NCBI RefSeq assembly: GCF_003259745.1 | Contig: NZ_QLMC01000004.1 | Location: 496,001-560,000, forward strand | Reading direction: 5' to 3' | Length of the DNA: 64,000 nt | Source of the DNA: Larkinella arboricola | Lineage (GTDB): Bacteria; Bacteroidota; Bacteroidia; Cytophagales; Spirosomataceae | Shown: one piece after another, positions 52,607-60,882 of the stretch | How positions within the stretch are numbered: position 1 is the stretch's first letter | Layout: the number at the start of each line of letters is the position of its first letter | The notes under the pieces: generated by a model | The model's input: only the letters and a program-made list of their open reading frames with translations | What the model was told of the DNA's origin: nothing | Databases searched by the model: none | Program-made: the position numbers and the translations under genes

Positions 52607-52813
52607 GTTAGAGGAATGATTAAAACACTAAATGGATGGATGATTTGATTGTCAGATGCTATGGATGGTCAAATGGTTCTGATAGTTGGATGTGGTAAGA
52701 AAAACAATCCCGGATTCCGTTATTGACTTCTTCATCATTCAACAATTCGACCAGTCAACAATTCGGTCATTCAGCCATCGGCAGCAAATATAGTCGCTTT
52801 TTTCATCCGCTGG
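52607..52813. repeat. Iterated repeats between the transglutaminase gene and glmM
   Basis: 207-base gap in the same style as the other intercistronic repeats. A direct repeat CAACAATTCG occurs at 52740-52749 and 52756-52765, and GGATG/AATGAT units are scattered at 52614-52695. Only weak pairing between the halves. I see no clear promoter for glmM here. Confidence 0.45.
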
Positions 52814-53656
52814 TTATTCCGCGCCGGTTATCGACACGGTGGCCGTCATCGTTGAGCGAGCGGTCCCACGGAAAATACCGGCCACCGGTGCCAGCCGGTC
52901 GTGGAAGAAAGAGGCGGCCAGCGAGACATGGTGATTGATGACCACCGAACCCTCCGTGGGGTCGAAGCCGCGCCAGCCCGCACCGGGCAGATAAACCTCC
53001 GCCCAGGCGTGAAGTTCGTGTTCCTGCTGCGGATTACCGTACAGATACCCGCTGACAAATCGGGCGGCCAGGCCAATGCTGCGGCAGGCGGCAATGTACA
53101 GCACGGCATAATCGCGGCAGGAACCCTTGCGGTTGATGAGCGTCATCTCCGCGGAGGTAGCGGCTCCTTCCCGGCGGGTTTCGTAGACGAAGTTATTACG
53201 AATTGTCGTACAGAGGTGCGACAGAAATGGCACGGTCTGCCATTTGGCCTCCGACGCAATCTGCCGGGCGTATTGTTCAATCAGGGTGGTCACGGCCGAG
53301 CGTTCCAGATACGGTTCCAGCAGTTTCCGGTCGGCATCGGTGTAATTGAACGGGATGCGCTGGGTTTCAAACGGAAACAAGACAAAATCGTAGGCATTGT
53401 ACAAGTCTGATTCGACTTCCATATCCGCCCGAATCACCAGCGAATCCGTCTGGGCGTTGATGTAGACAAGTTGCTGGACATTTCCCTCGCTATCCACATT
53501 CAGGACCTGTTTGCCGGGTACCGGATCAATCGAAAGCTGGTAGTCGAGCAGCCGTTGGTGCGGGTAGATGCGGGGGTATAAGTACAACGTATGCGGTTCC
53601 AGGGATACCATGGCCGAATAGTTGTACCGGAGTTCGTGTCTGACCCGAAGTTTCAT
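52814..53656 (-). CDS. Transglutaminase-like cysteine peptidase family protein
   Basis: 280-aa protein with a bacterial transglutaminase N-terminal domain (KLRVRHELRYNY...HTLYLYPR, about 1-150) and a transglutaminase core. The catalytic triad is C180 (NRKGSCRDYAVLYI), H216 (QEHELHAWAEVYLP) and D232 (RGFDPTEGS). No signal peptide. It sits 38 bases downstream of the proteasome-like Anbu gene. In many bacteria Anbu clusters with exactly such a transglutaminase, an alpha-E protein and a circularly permuted ATP-grasp protein; the latter two are not present here. Confidence 0.88.
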   Translation of the reverse strand: MKLRVRHELRYNYSAMVSLEPHTLYLYPRIYPHQRLLDYQLSIDPVPGKQVLNVDSEGNVQQLVYINAQTDSLVIRADMEVESDLYNAYDFVLFPFETQRIPFNYTDADRKLLEPYLERSAVTTLIEQYARQIASEAKWQTVPFLSHLCTTIRNNFVYETRREGAATSAEMTLINRKGSCRDYAVLYIAACRSIGLAARFVSGYLYGNPQQEHELHAWAEVYLPGAGWRGFDPTEGSVVINHHVSLAASFFHDRLAPVAGIFRGTARSTMTATVSITGAE

Positions 53657-53694
53657 GGAGAAGGGTAAAGTTTAATCCAAAGTAGCCGTTCGAC

Positions 53695-54420
53695 TTACAG
53701 GATTTTGTCAAAAATAGGGTCCATCCAGGCAGTCGGTAGTTTCCGGACGGAGTTGTTCAGTAACGCACTCCACTGATTCGATACGGCTTCCACATCGTCT
53801 TTCTGAAACCGGTGTTCAGCCAGATGAAAGCTATCTTTGGCGTAAACCACCACATCAAGGGGATAGTCTACATCGTTGGCACTGACCCGTGTGGCATCGA
53901 AGGCCAGAAAACCCATTTTCAGGGCTTCCTGCAAGGAAGATTCATACGTCAGGCTGCGGTAGAGCAGCGGTTTTCCGTAGCCCGAGTTGCCGATGATTTT
54001 AAACGGTGATCCTTGGTCTACTTCTACCCAGTTTCCTTCTGGATACAACAGATACAGCTTATGTTCTTCGTCGTCTTCGAGCTGTCCGCCCACAATGGCA
54101 TTCAGGTTAAAATGCAGGGCGGAGGCCTCGAGGGCAGCTTTATCTTCCTGCGCAACGCGTCTGACCTGTTCGCCGAACGCGTTCACGGCTTTGTATAACT
54201 TATTGAACGAACGGTCTTTTTCGCCAATGACTTCTTTGAAATACGTAATGGCCTTGTCGCGCACGGAGCGCAGGCCGGAGGTCATGATGAACAGGGAGTG
54301 ATTTTCCAGCTCATGAACCGAAATCTTGCGATTACTCGAAACTTCGGAGCCAGAGGTCAGTCGGGTGTCGGCAATGGCGACCAGGCCGGAGGCTACTTTG
54401 ATACCTAAACAATACGTCAT
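53695..54420 (-). CDS. Proteasome-like peptidase Anbu (bacterial proteasome homologue)
   Basis: 241-aa Ntn-hydrolase of the Anbu/BPH family. After removal of Met1, Thr2 (MTYCLGIKVASGLVAIADTR) is the nucleophile. D18 and K32 correspond to the conserved catalytic residues of proteasome beta subunits. The family-specific region IIGNSGYGKPLLYRSLTYESSLQEALKMGFLAFDATR is clear. Anbu assembles into open helical rings and its substrates are unknown. Transcribed just upstream of the transglutaminase gene; a perfect -7 box lies at 54453-54460. Confidence 0.9.
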   Translation of the reverse strand: MTYCLGIKVASGLVAIADTRLTSGSEVSSNRKISVHELENHSLFIMTSGLRSVRDKAITYFKEVIGEKDRSFNKLYKAVNAFGEQVRRVAQEDKAALEASALHFNLNAIVGGQLEDDEEHKLYLLYPEGNWVEVDQGSPFKIIGNSGYGKPLLYRSLTYESSLQEALKMGFLAFDATRVSANDVDYPLDVVVYAKDSFHLAEHRFQKDDVEAVSNQWSALLNNSVRKLPTAWMDPIFDKIL

Positions 54421-54452
54421 TGAGTCAGCAAACTACAAGCTATGGCGAATGG

Positions 54453-54460
54453 CAAATATA
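54453..54460 (-). promoter_or_regulatory. -7 promoter box for the Anbu-transglutaminase unit
   Basis: Minus-strand TATATTTG, an exact TAnnTTTG match, predicts a leader of about 28 bases. No TTG is found at the -33 distance. Confidence 0.4.
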
Positions 54461-54656
54461 CAGGTTTCCGAAACCAGACTTCTGTTTTAAACCAGTTTTT
54501 GCAAAAACAAGTCGTTGGCGGTCCGCACGTTCATTGCAAACCGCTGAAATTATCGCTTCGGCCAGATTTTGATTACAATTTCCAAAAAGGGATTGTTATT
54601 TGCGGGAACGGAGTCCGGTTTGGGGTCCGGAAACAGCAATGTCCCGTCAGACGACT

Positions 54657-55331
54657 ATGAAAAAAGAACTGTTGGCCGATGCGCCAAAATACCGCTTCTG
54701 GAGACAGCAGGCCGAATCGAATGGCCTGAAGATTAATAAAGTGGATGAATTTTACATTCGCCGGCGTCATAATGGCGAAGTGCTTTTTGCCATGCTGGAA
54801 GTGGATGCCGACACGCCGGAAGGCGACAAAATTCCGCCCGCACTTTTTCTGAAAGGCCACGCGGTTTCGGTACTGGTGTGTCTGATTGATCAGGAAACGA
54901 AAGAAAAATACGTGGTGCTCGTGCGGCAACGGCGGATCTGCGACGGCTCACATACCTACGAACACCCGGCGGGTATGGTGGATGCGTCCGACGATCCGGC
55001 GGAAGTAGCCGCCCGCGAAGTCGGTGAGGAAATTGGCATGGACGTAAAACCGGAGGAACTGACCCGCCTGATTGCCGGGCTTTGCTTTCCGAGTACCGGC
55101 ACCAGCGACGAGGCTATGCATTATTACTACATCGAGCGTGAAATGCCGCGGGCGCAGATCCTGGAATTTCACCACAAAGACATGGGTGTGGCGTCGGAAT
55201 TTGAGCGCATTACCACCGCCGTGATGACGTTGCCCGAAGCGCATAAGCTCATTACGAACATCAACGGCCTGCTTATTCATTTTTTGTATTTGCAGGCTGT
55301 GGGCGATTATGAAACCATGAAGTTGCTGTAA
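54657..55331 (+). CDS. NUDIX hydrolase
   Basis: 224-aa NUDIX protein. The NUDIX box runs GMVDASDDPAEVAAREVGEEIG. Compared with Gx5Ex7REUxEExGU the first glutamate is aspartate, while REVGEEIG is intact, so catalysis is likely but perhaps altered. The preceding RQRRICDGSHTYEHPAG and later FPSTGTSDEAMHYYY are like those of ADP-sugar/nucleoside-diphosphate-sugar pyrophosphatases. I use the ATG at 54657; an in-frame ATG at 54639 is possible. Divergent from the Anbu unit. Confidence 0.83.
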   Translation: MKKELLADAPKYRFWRQQAESNGLKINKVDEFYIRRRHNGEVLFAMLEVDADTPEGDKIPPALFLKGHAVSVLVCLIDQETKEKYVVLVRQRRICDGSHTYEHPAGMVDASDDPAEVAAREVGEEIGMDVKPEELTRLIAGLCFPSTGTSDEAMHYYYIEREMPRAQILEFHHKDMGVASEFERITTAVMTLPEAHKLITNINGLLIHFLYLQAVGDYETMKLL

Positions 55332-55408
55332 GTGAGGAGGTAAGGGTCGGTTAGCGGGGTTGGGTTACGAGGTTTGGCAAAAGAAAGATGAAAAAAGAGA
55401 AAATTGGG

Positions 55409-55441
55409 TTTGCGAAAAAGAGGTAACAATTGCTATATTTG
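55409..55441 (+). promoter_or_regulatory. Promoter of tRNA-Arg
   Basis: TTTG (55409-55412), 21-base spacer and perfect TATATTTG (55434-55441), 29 bases before the tRNA. The cleanest Bacteroidota-type promoter in this window, as expected for a stable RNA. Confidence 0.75.
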
Positions 55442-55470
55442 CAACCCGAAACGGGGTATACGCCCGTTAT

Positions 55471-55542
55471 GGACCCGTAGTTCAATGGATAGAATTTCAG
55501 ATTCCGGTTCTGAAGATAGGGGTTCGAATCCCTTCGGGTTCA
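55471..55542 (+). tRNA. tRNA-Arg (anticodon CCG)
   Basis: 72-base cloverleaf. The acceptor stem GGACCCG pairs with CGGGTTC, with discriminator A. D-arm GTTC/GAAT. Anticodon stem TCAGA/TCTGA with loop TTCCGGT, giving anticodon CCG for CGG codons. T-arm contains TTCGAAT. CCA is not encoded. A terminator follows directly. Confidence 0.95.
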
Positions 55543-55544
55543 CG

Positions 55545-55579
55545 AAAAGCCTTCTACGATAGCGTAGAGGGCTTTTTTA
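55545..55579 (+). terminator. Terminator after tRNA-Arg
   Basis: AAAGCCTTCTACG pairs with CGTAGAGGGCTTT across a 4-base ATAG loop, followed by a T-tract (TTTTTTA). Confidence 0.85.
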
Positions 55580-55647
55580 CTTTTCGGGATCAGGCTTGGG
55601 GTCTAGTCCATCCTTCAGGAAGTATGGTCAGGTTATTGATCTGCTTT

Positions 55648-55959
55648 TCAACTCAGACGCCTTCTAATAGACTGAATTTTAATCCATTTGCCCATTTTCT
55701 TCAACCCGTCACTTTCATCCAGCTCATATTGAATCCATACCCTGGTGGCCGGGCAGGCGAATGTCGTGGGAACATCAGCCCGGTACCGGGTGCCCTCCAC
55801 TTCGATAAACCATCCCCCACACGAACCACAAAAGGTATTGTCCTGACCCGTGACGACAGCCGCTTGTTCGTGGTCTTCGGGGTCAATGTCCTCACAGCTG
55901 GCCGCTGAAAACAACAGCATACAGAGAATACAATAACGGAGGTAGATTCGTACGATCAT
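55648..55959 (-). CDS. Small cysteine-containing lipoprotein of unknown function
   Basis: 103-aa protein. Signal with lipobox LLFSAASC, then an acidic stretch (EDIDPEDHEQ). The core FCGSCGGWFIEVEGTRYRAD has a CxxC pair, and another cysteine occurs at TTFACPATRVWIQYELDE. The ATG at 55957-55959 is used; the longer start is TTG. I do not know a function. The CGSCGGWF core may bind a metal or form a disulfide. Convergent with the tRNA-Arg gene. Confidence 0.55.
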   Translation of the reverse strand: MIVRIYLRYCILCMLLFSAASCEDIDPEDHEQAAVVTGQDNTFCGSCGGWFIEVEGTRYRADVPTTFACPATRVWIQYELDESDGLKKMGKWIKIQSIRRRLS

Positions 55960-56472
55960 AAACAACGGGATTGTTTGCGAAATTTAACGGTATTATAAAA
56001 GCGGTATATATTGTGCGCTAATTTATAGGGTAAATTACTTACTTTAGTACGTATATAGCTATAAAATTTATAAGAAGTCGAATTTGGTTTATCGGTCTTT
56101 GGTTAGATGGTGTATTTGTACTTATTTTTTTTGCTAGCAGGCGGGTTTTTTCGATGAATAGAAAGCTGGCCGGACTCATAACAGCGCGTTGAAACTAGCT
56201 TTGTGGCTGGAAAAGAACCCCAAATCGTTTCATCTCAGAATTGTCCGTGCCTGTTTAGAAATTTTTGAAATTCAATTGTCAAAATCCGGGTATAATAGAC
56301 AGCCATACAATAGATATAACTAGTAATTGTACTTTGTGTTTTTTGTTTCCTAGGTAGTTTGCGTCTAATGCCCTATTTTTCGCGTCAGCTTTGGCCATAT
56401 TGTTTTAGTCAGCCATCTTTAAACTTCCTAAGATGATACTGGCTGCTCCCTAATAACACATCTATTGAAATC
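55960..56472. other. Long AT-rich gap upstream of the DUF5018-like lipoprotein
   Basis: 513 bases with no plausible gene. It contains TTTAGTACGTATATAG near 56043-56058, related to TTTTAGTACGATAATA at 59371-59386. TACTTTG and TAGTTTG occur near 56330 and 56355 but have one base too few for the TAnnTTTG box. I see no terminator here. Confidence 0.45.
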
Positions 56473-57105
56473 ATGAAAACATCTGTTTCCTTACTCTTTT
56501 TTCTGGCTTTGATCGGCCTGTTAGCCAACTGTAAAAAACAGGTTGATACTCCTCCCAAAAGTACCAAGAAGGAGTTTGCGCAGCTTGCCCTGGTGGGAAT
56601 CATCAATGCAAAAGTCAGCTACGATTCAACTACGTTTACGCACACGATTGCCGTTCCTGCCGGAGTGGACGTGAAATCCTTAAAACTGGCGTATACAATC
56701 AGTGAGAAGGCCCAGATTAGCCCTGATCCTACGGTTGCCCGGGATTATACGAATCCGGTCCGGTACACCGTCACCGCCGAAGATGGAACAACGCAGGTTT
56801 ATACGGTAAAAGTGGAGGAGCAGATTCCCCCCAAGTCCTCGGAGAAGCAGATTGTCCGTTTTGTGTTTACCTCGTTGAATCCGCCCGTTATTGCTGCTAT
56901 CGATGAAAGCAAACGAACCATCGCAGCGACCGTTCCGGCTGGCGTAAACCTGAGTGCATTGGCGCCAACCATCGCCGTCTCCCCGCAGGCAACAATTTCT
57001 CCGGCTTCCGGAATCGCTCAGGATTTCACCAAGCCGGTCAATTATACCGTAACGGCGGAAGACGGCAGTACGCAGGTGTATACCGTCAGCGTGGAAAAAA
57101 AGTGA
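56473..57105 (+). CDS. Lipoprotein with two DUF5018-like domains
   Basis: 210-aa lipoprotein with lipobox LLANC. It has two tandem immunoglobulin-like domains, each ending in a nearly identical block: NPVRYTVTAEDGTTQVYTV (about residues 97-115) and KPVNYTVTAEDGSTQVYTV (about 189-207). This is the DUF5018 pattern often found in surface glycan-binding lipoproteins and cell-surface stalk proteins. No catalytic residues. Probably displayed on the outer membrane. It stands alone, with hairpins after it. Confidence 0.75.
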   Translation: MKTSVSLLFFLALIGLLANCKKQVDTPPKSTKKEFAQLALVGIINAKVSYDSTTFTHTIAVPAGVDVKSLKLAYTISEKAQISPDPTVARDYTNPVRYTVTAEDGTTQVYTVKVEEQIPPKSSEKQIVRFVFTSLNPPVIAAIDESKRTIAATVPAGVNLSALAPTIAVSPQATISPASGIAQDFTKPVNYTVTAEDGSTQVYTVSVEKK

Positions 57106-57118
57106 CGCTTCGGCCGGA

Positions 57119-57139
57119 AACCGCGAACGGATCGCGGTT
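57119..57139 (+). terminator. Hairpin after the DUF5018-like gene
   Basis: AACCGCGA and TCGCGGTT form a perfect 8-base stem with loop ACGGA, 13 bases after the stop codon. The T-tract is weak (CTCTTGAG). Confidence 0.5.
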
Positions 57140-57154
57140 CTCTTGAGTCTACTT

Positions 57155-57207
57155 AAAAAGTTACCCCAATCTCCAAAACGCAGCGTTTCTTTGAAGATTG
57201 GGGTAAC
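57155..57207 (-). terminator. Terminator of the NHL-repeat gene
   Basis: GTTACCCCAATCT (57160-57172) and AGATTGGGGTAAC (57195-57207) form a perfect 13-base stem, with an inner AAACGC/GCGTTT stem. On the minus strand TTTTT follows. It lies about 40 bases after the NHL gene's stop. Confidence 0.75.
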
Positions 57208-57245
57208 GGAATTCAGGCTTTCTGAACCAGTCCGCAACGGCTGGC

Positions 57246-59000
57246 TTACCGGGATTTAATCAGCTTATAGCGTTTGGCTTTCGGACCAACACCCACCTGC
57301 ATCAGATACATACCCGTCTGCAACCGATTATCCAACTCAACCCGCTGTTCCTGCTGGCCTTCCGTGCGCTGCCAGATCAGACGGCCCTGCTGATCATAAA
57401 TCATGATGGGCGCATTTTCCTGACCTTGCAGCTTTACCGTAAATGAATCCCGGAACGGGTTAGGGTAGTACAGTACCTGCTCCGCTGACGTCGATTCCCC
57501 TCTCATATTTAAACGGGCTCCCGATGGCTGATCAATCACACTGAAGCTTAGCGTAAGGGGCTGGCCCGAGGTGCCCGTTCCTTTAGGCCCGGTGTACGGA
57601 GTGACCGTCAGGCTGTAATTTCCGGTGTACGGTGTCCAGCTTTTGTAATCGCCGTCTGTGTCATTAAATAAGGCATAAGGAGCCTCCGTTTCCGTCTGGG
57701 TACGGTTTTGCCGACCGCTTAACTGCATCACCACCGAGCCCACCGTGGTTGGGCTGGTATTGGCCCGGATGTTGAGGTTACGCGTAGGAAGCGTGGCCAG
57801 ATTCAACTGTTCACCCGGCGTCAGGACCTTGATCTCCTGATCGGTATCGGCATTGATCAGGCTGAAACTAACAACCGACAACGTCACTGACTGCGCGGTT
57901 ACCTTGCGAATCCGATGGTTCTGCGAATCAACGATGAACAGGTTATTCTGGGCATCCACCGCCATGCTGGCCGGACGGTACAGGCAGGCACTGGTAGCAA
58001 CTCCACCATCGCCACTAAAGCCCTGGACCCCGCTACCCACTACAGTATTGATGATACCGTTAGAAGTCACCTTGCGAACACGATGGTTTAAAATATCGGC
58101 GATGAAAAGATTATTTTGAGGATCTACCATTACATTTTGCGGTATATCCAGACTGGCGCTCGTAGCTGCCTGATTATCCCCGTTGTAACCCGTAGAGCCG
58201 TTTCCTGCTACGGTATTGATGATACCATTCGTTGTTACTTTACGAACGCGCAGGTTCAGCAGATCAGCGATATAAATATTGCCCTGCCCATCAACGGCTA
58301 CCCCTTGCGGAACATACAGAGCGGCATTGGTGGCCGGGCCGCCATCGCCACTGAAGTCGGCCGTACCATTACCGGCCACGGTGCTGATGATGCCGTTTGT
58401 GCTCACCTTCCGAATCCGGTTATTTTCCGAATCGGCTATAAACAGGTTGCCCTGCGCATCCAGCGTAATATTCTGCGGATCGGCCAGACGGGCACTGGTA
58501 GCGGCACCACCGTCTCCTGCAAAGCCCCGGGTGCCACTGCCGGCGACGGTACTGATCATTCCGCTGGCGTCCACCTTCCGAATTCGCTGGTTTAAACGAT
58601 CGGCAATGAAAAGATTGCCCTGCGCATCAACGGCTACACCGCTAGGGCGGTTCAGATTGGCGCTGATGGCGGTCTTTCCATCGCCGTTAAAGCCCGCGCT
58701 ACCCGTACCAGCGACGGTGCTGATGACCCCGTTGGGGGCTACTTTACGAATACGATTATTATCAGTATCAGCAACGAAGAGGTTGCCCTGTGCATCGACG
58801 GCTACATCCTGCGGATTCCGTAAGCGAGCGTTGATGGCTAAGCCGCCGTCTCCGCTAAAACCTAAGGTTCCATTACCAGCTATTGTGGAGATAGTTTGGG
58901 CAAACAACCCGGAAGTTATTCCTAATGTGAAGCAGACCGTTAATGTGAACGCACAGGAAACGCGTTGAAAGCGTGAGAAGGAGTGTAAAAAGTGGGTCAT
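57246..59000 (-). CDS. Secreted NHL-repeat protein with type IX secretion sorting domain
   Basis: 584-aa protein with signal peptide (SGLFAQ). Six NHL-type repeats of about 55 residues follow, each with the pattern STVAGxGxxGFxGDGGxAxxAxL, then xxPxxVAVDAQGNLFIAD and NRIRKV (about residues 37-370). These should form a beta-propeller. A beta-sandwich region is next (about 375-490). The C-terminal sorting domain is YYPNPFRDSFTVKL ... GRLIWQR ... TGMYLMQVGVG...KRYKLIKSR, of the Por-secretion type. It is therefore a cell-surface or secreted binding protein. Ligand unknown. Confidence 0.9.
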   Translation of the reverse strand: MTHFLHSFSRFQRVSCAFTLTVCFTLGITSGLFAQTISTIAGNGTLGFSGDGGLAINARLRNPQDVAVDAQGNLFVADTDNNRIRKVAPNGVISTVAGTGSAGFNGDGKTAISANLNRPSGVAVDAQGNLFIADRLNQRIRKVDASGMISTVAGSGTRGFAGDGGAATSARLADPQNITLDAQGNLFIADSENNRIRKVSTNGIISTVAGNGTADFSGDGGPATNAALYVPQGVAVDGQGNIYIADLLNLRVRKVTTNGIINTVAGNGSTGYNGDNQAATSASLDIPQNVMVDPQNNLFIADILNHRVRKVTSNGIINTVVGSGVQGFSGDGGVATSACLYRPASMAVDAQNNLFIVDSQNHRIRKVTAQSVTLSVVSFSLINADTDQEIKVLTPGEQLNLATLPTRNLNIRANTSPTTVGSVVMQLSGRQNRTQTETEAPYALFNDTDGDYKSWTPYTGNYSLTVTPYTGPKGTGTSGQPLTLSFSVIDQPSGARLNMRGESTSAEQVLYYPNPFRDSFTVKLQGQENAPIMIYDQQGRLIWQRTEGQQEQRVELDNRLQTGMYLMQVGVGPKAKRYKLIKSR

Positions 59001-59539
59001 AATCGTTGTGTAGTTTTATAGGTAGATTTATATGGTGAGAATGTCTCAATAAATCTTGTGCAATTTACTGAATTGAGTACTAATTACTAAGAAAAATAAC
59101 TTTTTTTTGGAAATCGTTAAATTTTTTGTTGTCAAATAACCGGCCCAGCTAACCTCTTTTTTTTGCAAATGACCTTCTAGTATAACCGTCGGTATGACAA
59201 TTTGTTAAAAGTAAGAAACTTTTGTCTGATAATTAAATAGATTTATAAACCGGTAAAAAGTTATAGCGTTAGAAAAGAAGGGATGGAGATGGGGATAATA
59301 AGGCAGTTATACGAATAAAGGCATATAATAGGACCCGTTATAAATCAGTCAGATATGCCATATTTACTTTTTTTAGTACGATAATACATACTAAAACGCT
59401 GTGTGTCGAGCAAAAGCCGCTGGTTCAGAGAAGGGCTGCCCATAACATAGTACTTTTCGTTAGTACAGAGTTTTTATAAATGTTTCGTGGAGATATATGA
59501 TAATTCAAGTGAGTACTATCCGGGTACGGAAGCAGGTAT
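59001..59539. other. Long AT-rich gap with TAGTAC-type repeats
   Basis: 539 bases with no plausible gene. It contains an inverted repeat TTTTAGTA (59371-59378) / TACTAAAA (59389-59396) with a 10-base spacer. Repeated TAGTAC units occur near 59447 and 59461, with a GTACTA near 59513. The 12-mer TAATACATACTA at 59382-59393 also occurs at 33041-33052. Confidence 0.5.
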
Positions 59540-60670
59540 CTACTTAGTCTCGTTTCGGTATGATTTATACCCTAAAAAGGCAGCTACTACGTGCTCTCCA
59601 CCGATGCAGTGTTTGAGTATATCCGTAATAAAACTCAATCCGTTTCCGCTGTTGGTGAAATAAACAACGGCTTTTTGCTGAGCGGGACTGGCCATCACAA
59701 AGCATTTAAAACTATCATTGTCGCCCCAGTGCCAGAAATAATCGCCCGTTGCGGTAGTTTCCAGCCCGAAGCCCAAACCCCAGTAAAGGCTTGTTGACAG
59801 CGTATCACTGCCCAAAAACCGTTGCGGCAATCGGCTCTGCCGCGAGAGCATCTGGCGCACCGTAGCGGGTTGCAGTCCCTGGGCATTCAGAATCGCCAGA
59901 ACAAAACGCGCGTAGTCTGGGGCGGTGGTCTGTAAGGAATACGCCATATTAGCGCCTACGGGTTTCCACTTGGCTTCTGGTTCGCCTGATTCACCGTGCG
60001 GCTGCGCAAAGTCCGAATCAAAATCGTTTCGCCAGACGTAACTGCTTCGCGTCATGCCCAGCGGTCTGAAGACGCGCTCGGTTAGCAACTCGTTAACGGG
60101 TTTACCCGTAATCTTTTCCACCACTTTCTGCAAATACACAAAGCCTTCGCCCGAGTAGCCAAACCGTTCGCCCGGTGTTCCGATCATGGGAAGTTGTCGG
60201 GAGCGTCGGTTTTTGCGCCAGTTTGGAAAACCGCTGCGGTGGCTCAGCACCATCCGGGCCGTAATGAGTTTGTAACGCTCGTCATCGGCCACGTCCGGGT
60301 ACGGCAGGTAGTGATACAGCGGCTTATCCAGGTCCAGTACTTTTTCCTCCACCAGTTGCAAAACGGCGTAGGCAAAAACCGGCTTACTCAGCGAAGCTGC
60401 GTCAAAAACCGTTTCTGCCGTAACGCGTTGCGTGGAATCGGCTTTGGTCAGGCCATATCCCTGGCTGTACACGATTTGATTCCGGTCGATGAGAGCCAGC
60501 GATAAACCCGGAACGTGGGCGCTGTCCATCAGCTGAACAATGTACCGATCGAGGGACCGGGAGTCGGCGGGGTTCCAACGGGTTTGTGCCGGAGCGATTA
60601 CCGGCAGGGCGTTGATCAGCAAGGCGGCCAGAGCGATAACGCGGCTAGAGCGCAGGAGAAAAGTGGACAT
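59540..60670 (-). CDS. Secreted serine hydrolase, class C beta-lactamase-like
   Basis: 376-aa protein with signal peptide (ALPVIAPAQ). The SxxK nucleophile is S93-LSK96 (DAASLSKPVF). The second motif reads Y172-SG rather than YxN. The third is HWGDN in place of KTG. This set is typical of the penicillin-binding-protein-like esterases and D-aminopeptidase relatives, not of true beta-lactamases. The upstream in-frame extension to 60760 would place 30 polar residues before the signal, so the ATG at 60668-60670 is used. Divergent from the GH13 gene. Confidence 0.83.
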   Translation of the reverse strand: MSTFLLRSSRVIALAALLINALPVIAPAQTRWNPADSRSLDRYIVQLMDSAHVPGLSLALIDRNQIVYSQGYGLTKADSTQRVTAETVFDAASLSKPVFAYAVLQLVEEKVLDLDKPLYHYLPYPDVADDERYKLITARMVLSHRSGFPNWRKNRRSRQLPMIGTPGERFGYSGEGFVYLQKVVEKITGKPVNELLTERVFRPLGMTRSSYVWRNDFDSDFAQPHGESGEPEAKWKPVGANMAYSLQTTAPDYARFVLAILNAQGLQPATVRQMLSRQSRLPQRFLGSDTLSTSLYWGLGFGLETTATGDYFWHWGDNDSFKCFVMASPAQQKAVVYFTNSGNGLSFITDILKHCIGGEHVVAAFLGYKSYRNETK

Positions 60671-60882
60671 GGGTTCGGGGGTTACGGTATCCGGACAAAG
60701 AAACGGAATGGATGGAGAATGAAAAAATAAGCTGTTCCCTAGGGACTTCTGAACAGGCATTGTCAGTGTCCGGGCGGGCAGGCTGCCGATGGATAAATAC
60801 CGTTTTTCAGCGCTTTGTTTCGCCTTCTTTTGTCATTAAACTAGTCGCGGTTTGTTTTATACGCTCTACCAAGCTGATTGTA

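Noticed and set aside
55360-55908. 182-codon open frame running across the tRNA-Arg gene
   Set aside because: It contains the whole tRNA, its promoter and terminator, and its translation has no protein-like features.
55471-55965. Integrated element at the tRNA-Arg gene
   Set aside because: No integrase, no repeated tRNA 3' end and no change in gene content beside it.
57300-58970. Tandem DNA repeat array
   Set aside because: The periodicity is that of the six NHL protein repeats, not of a non-coding satellite or CRISPR array.
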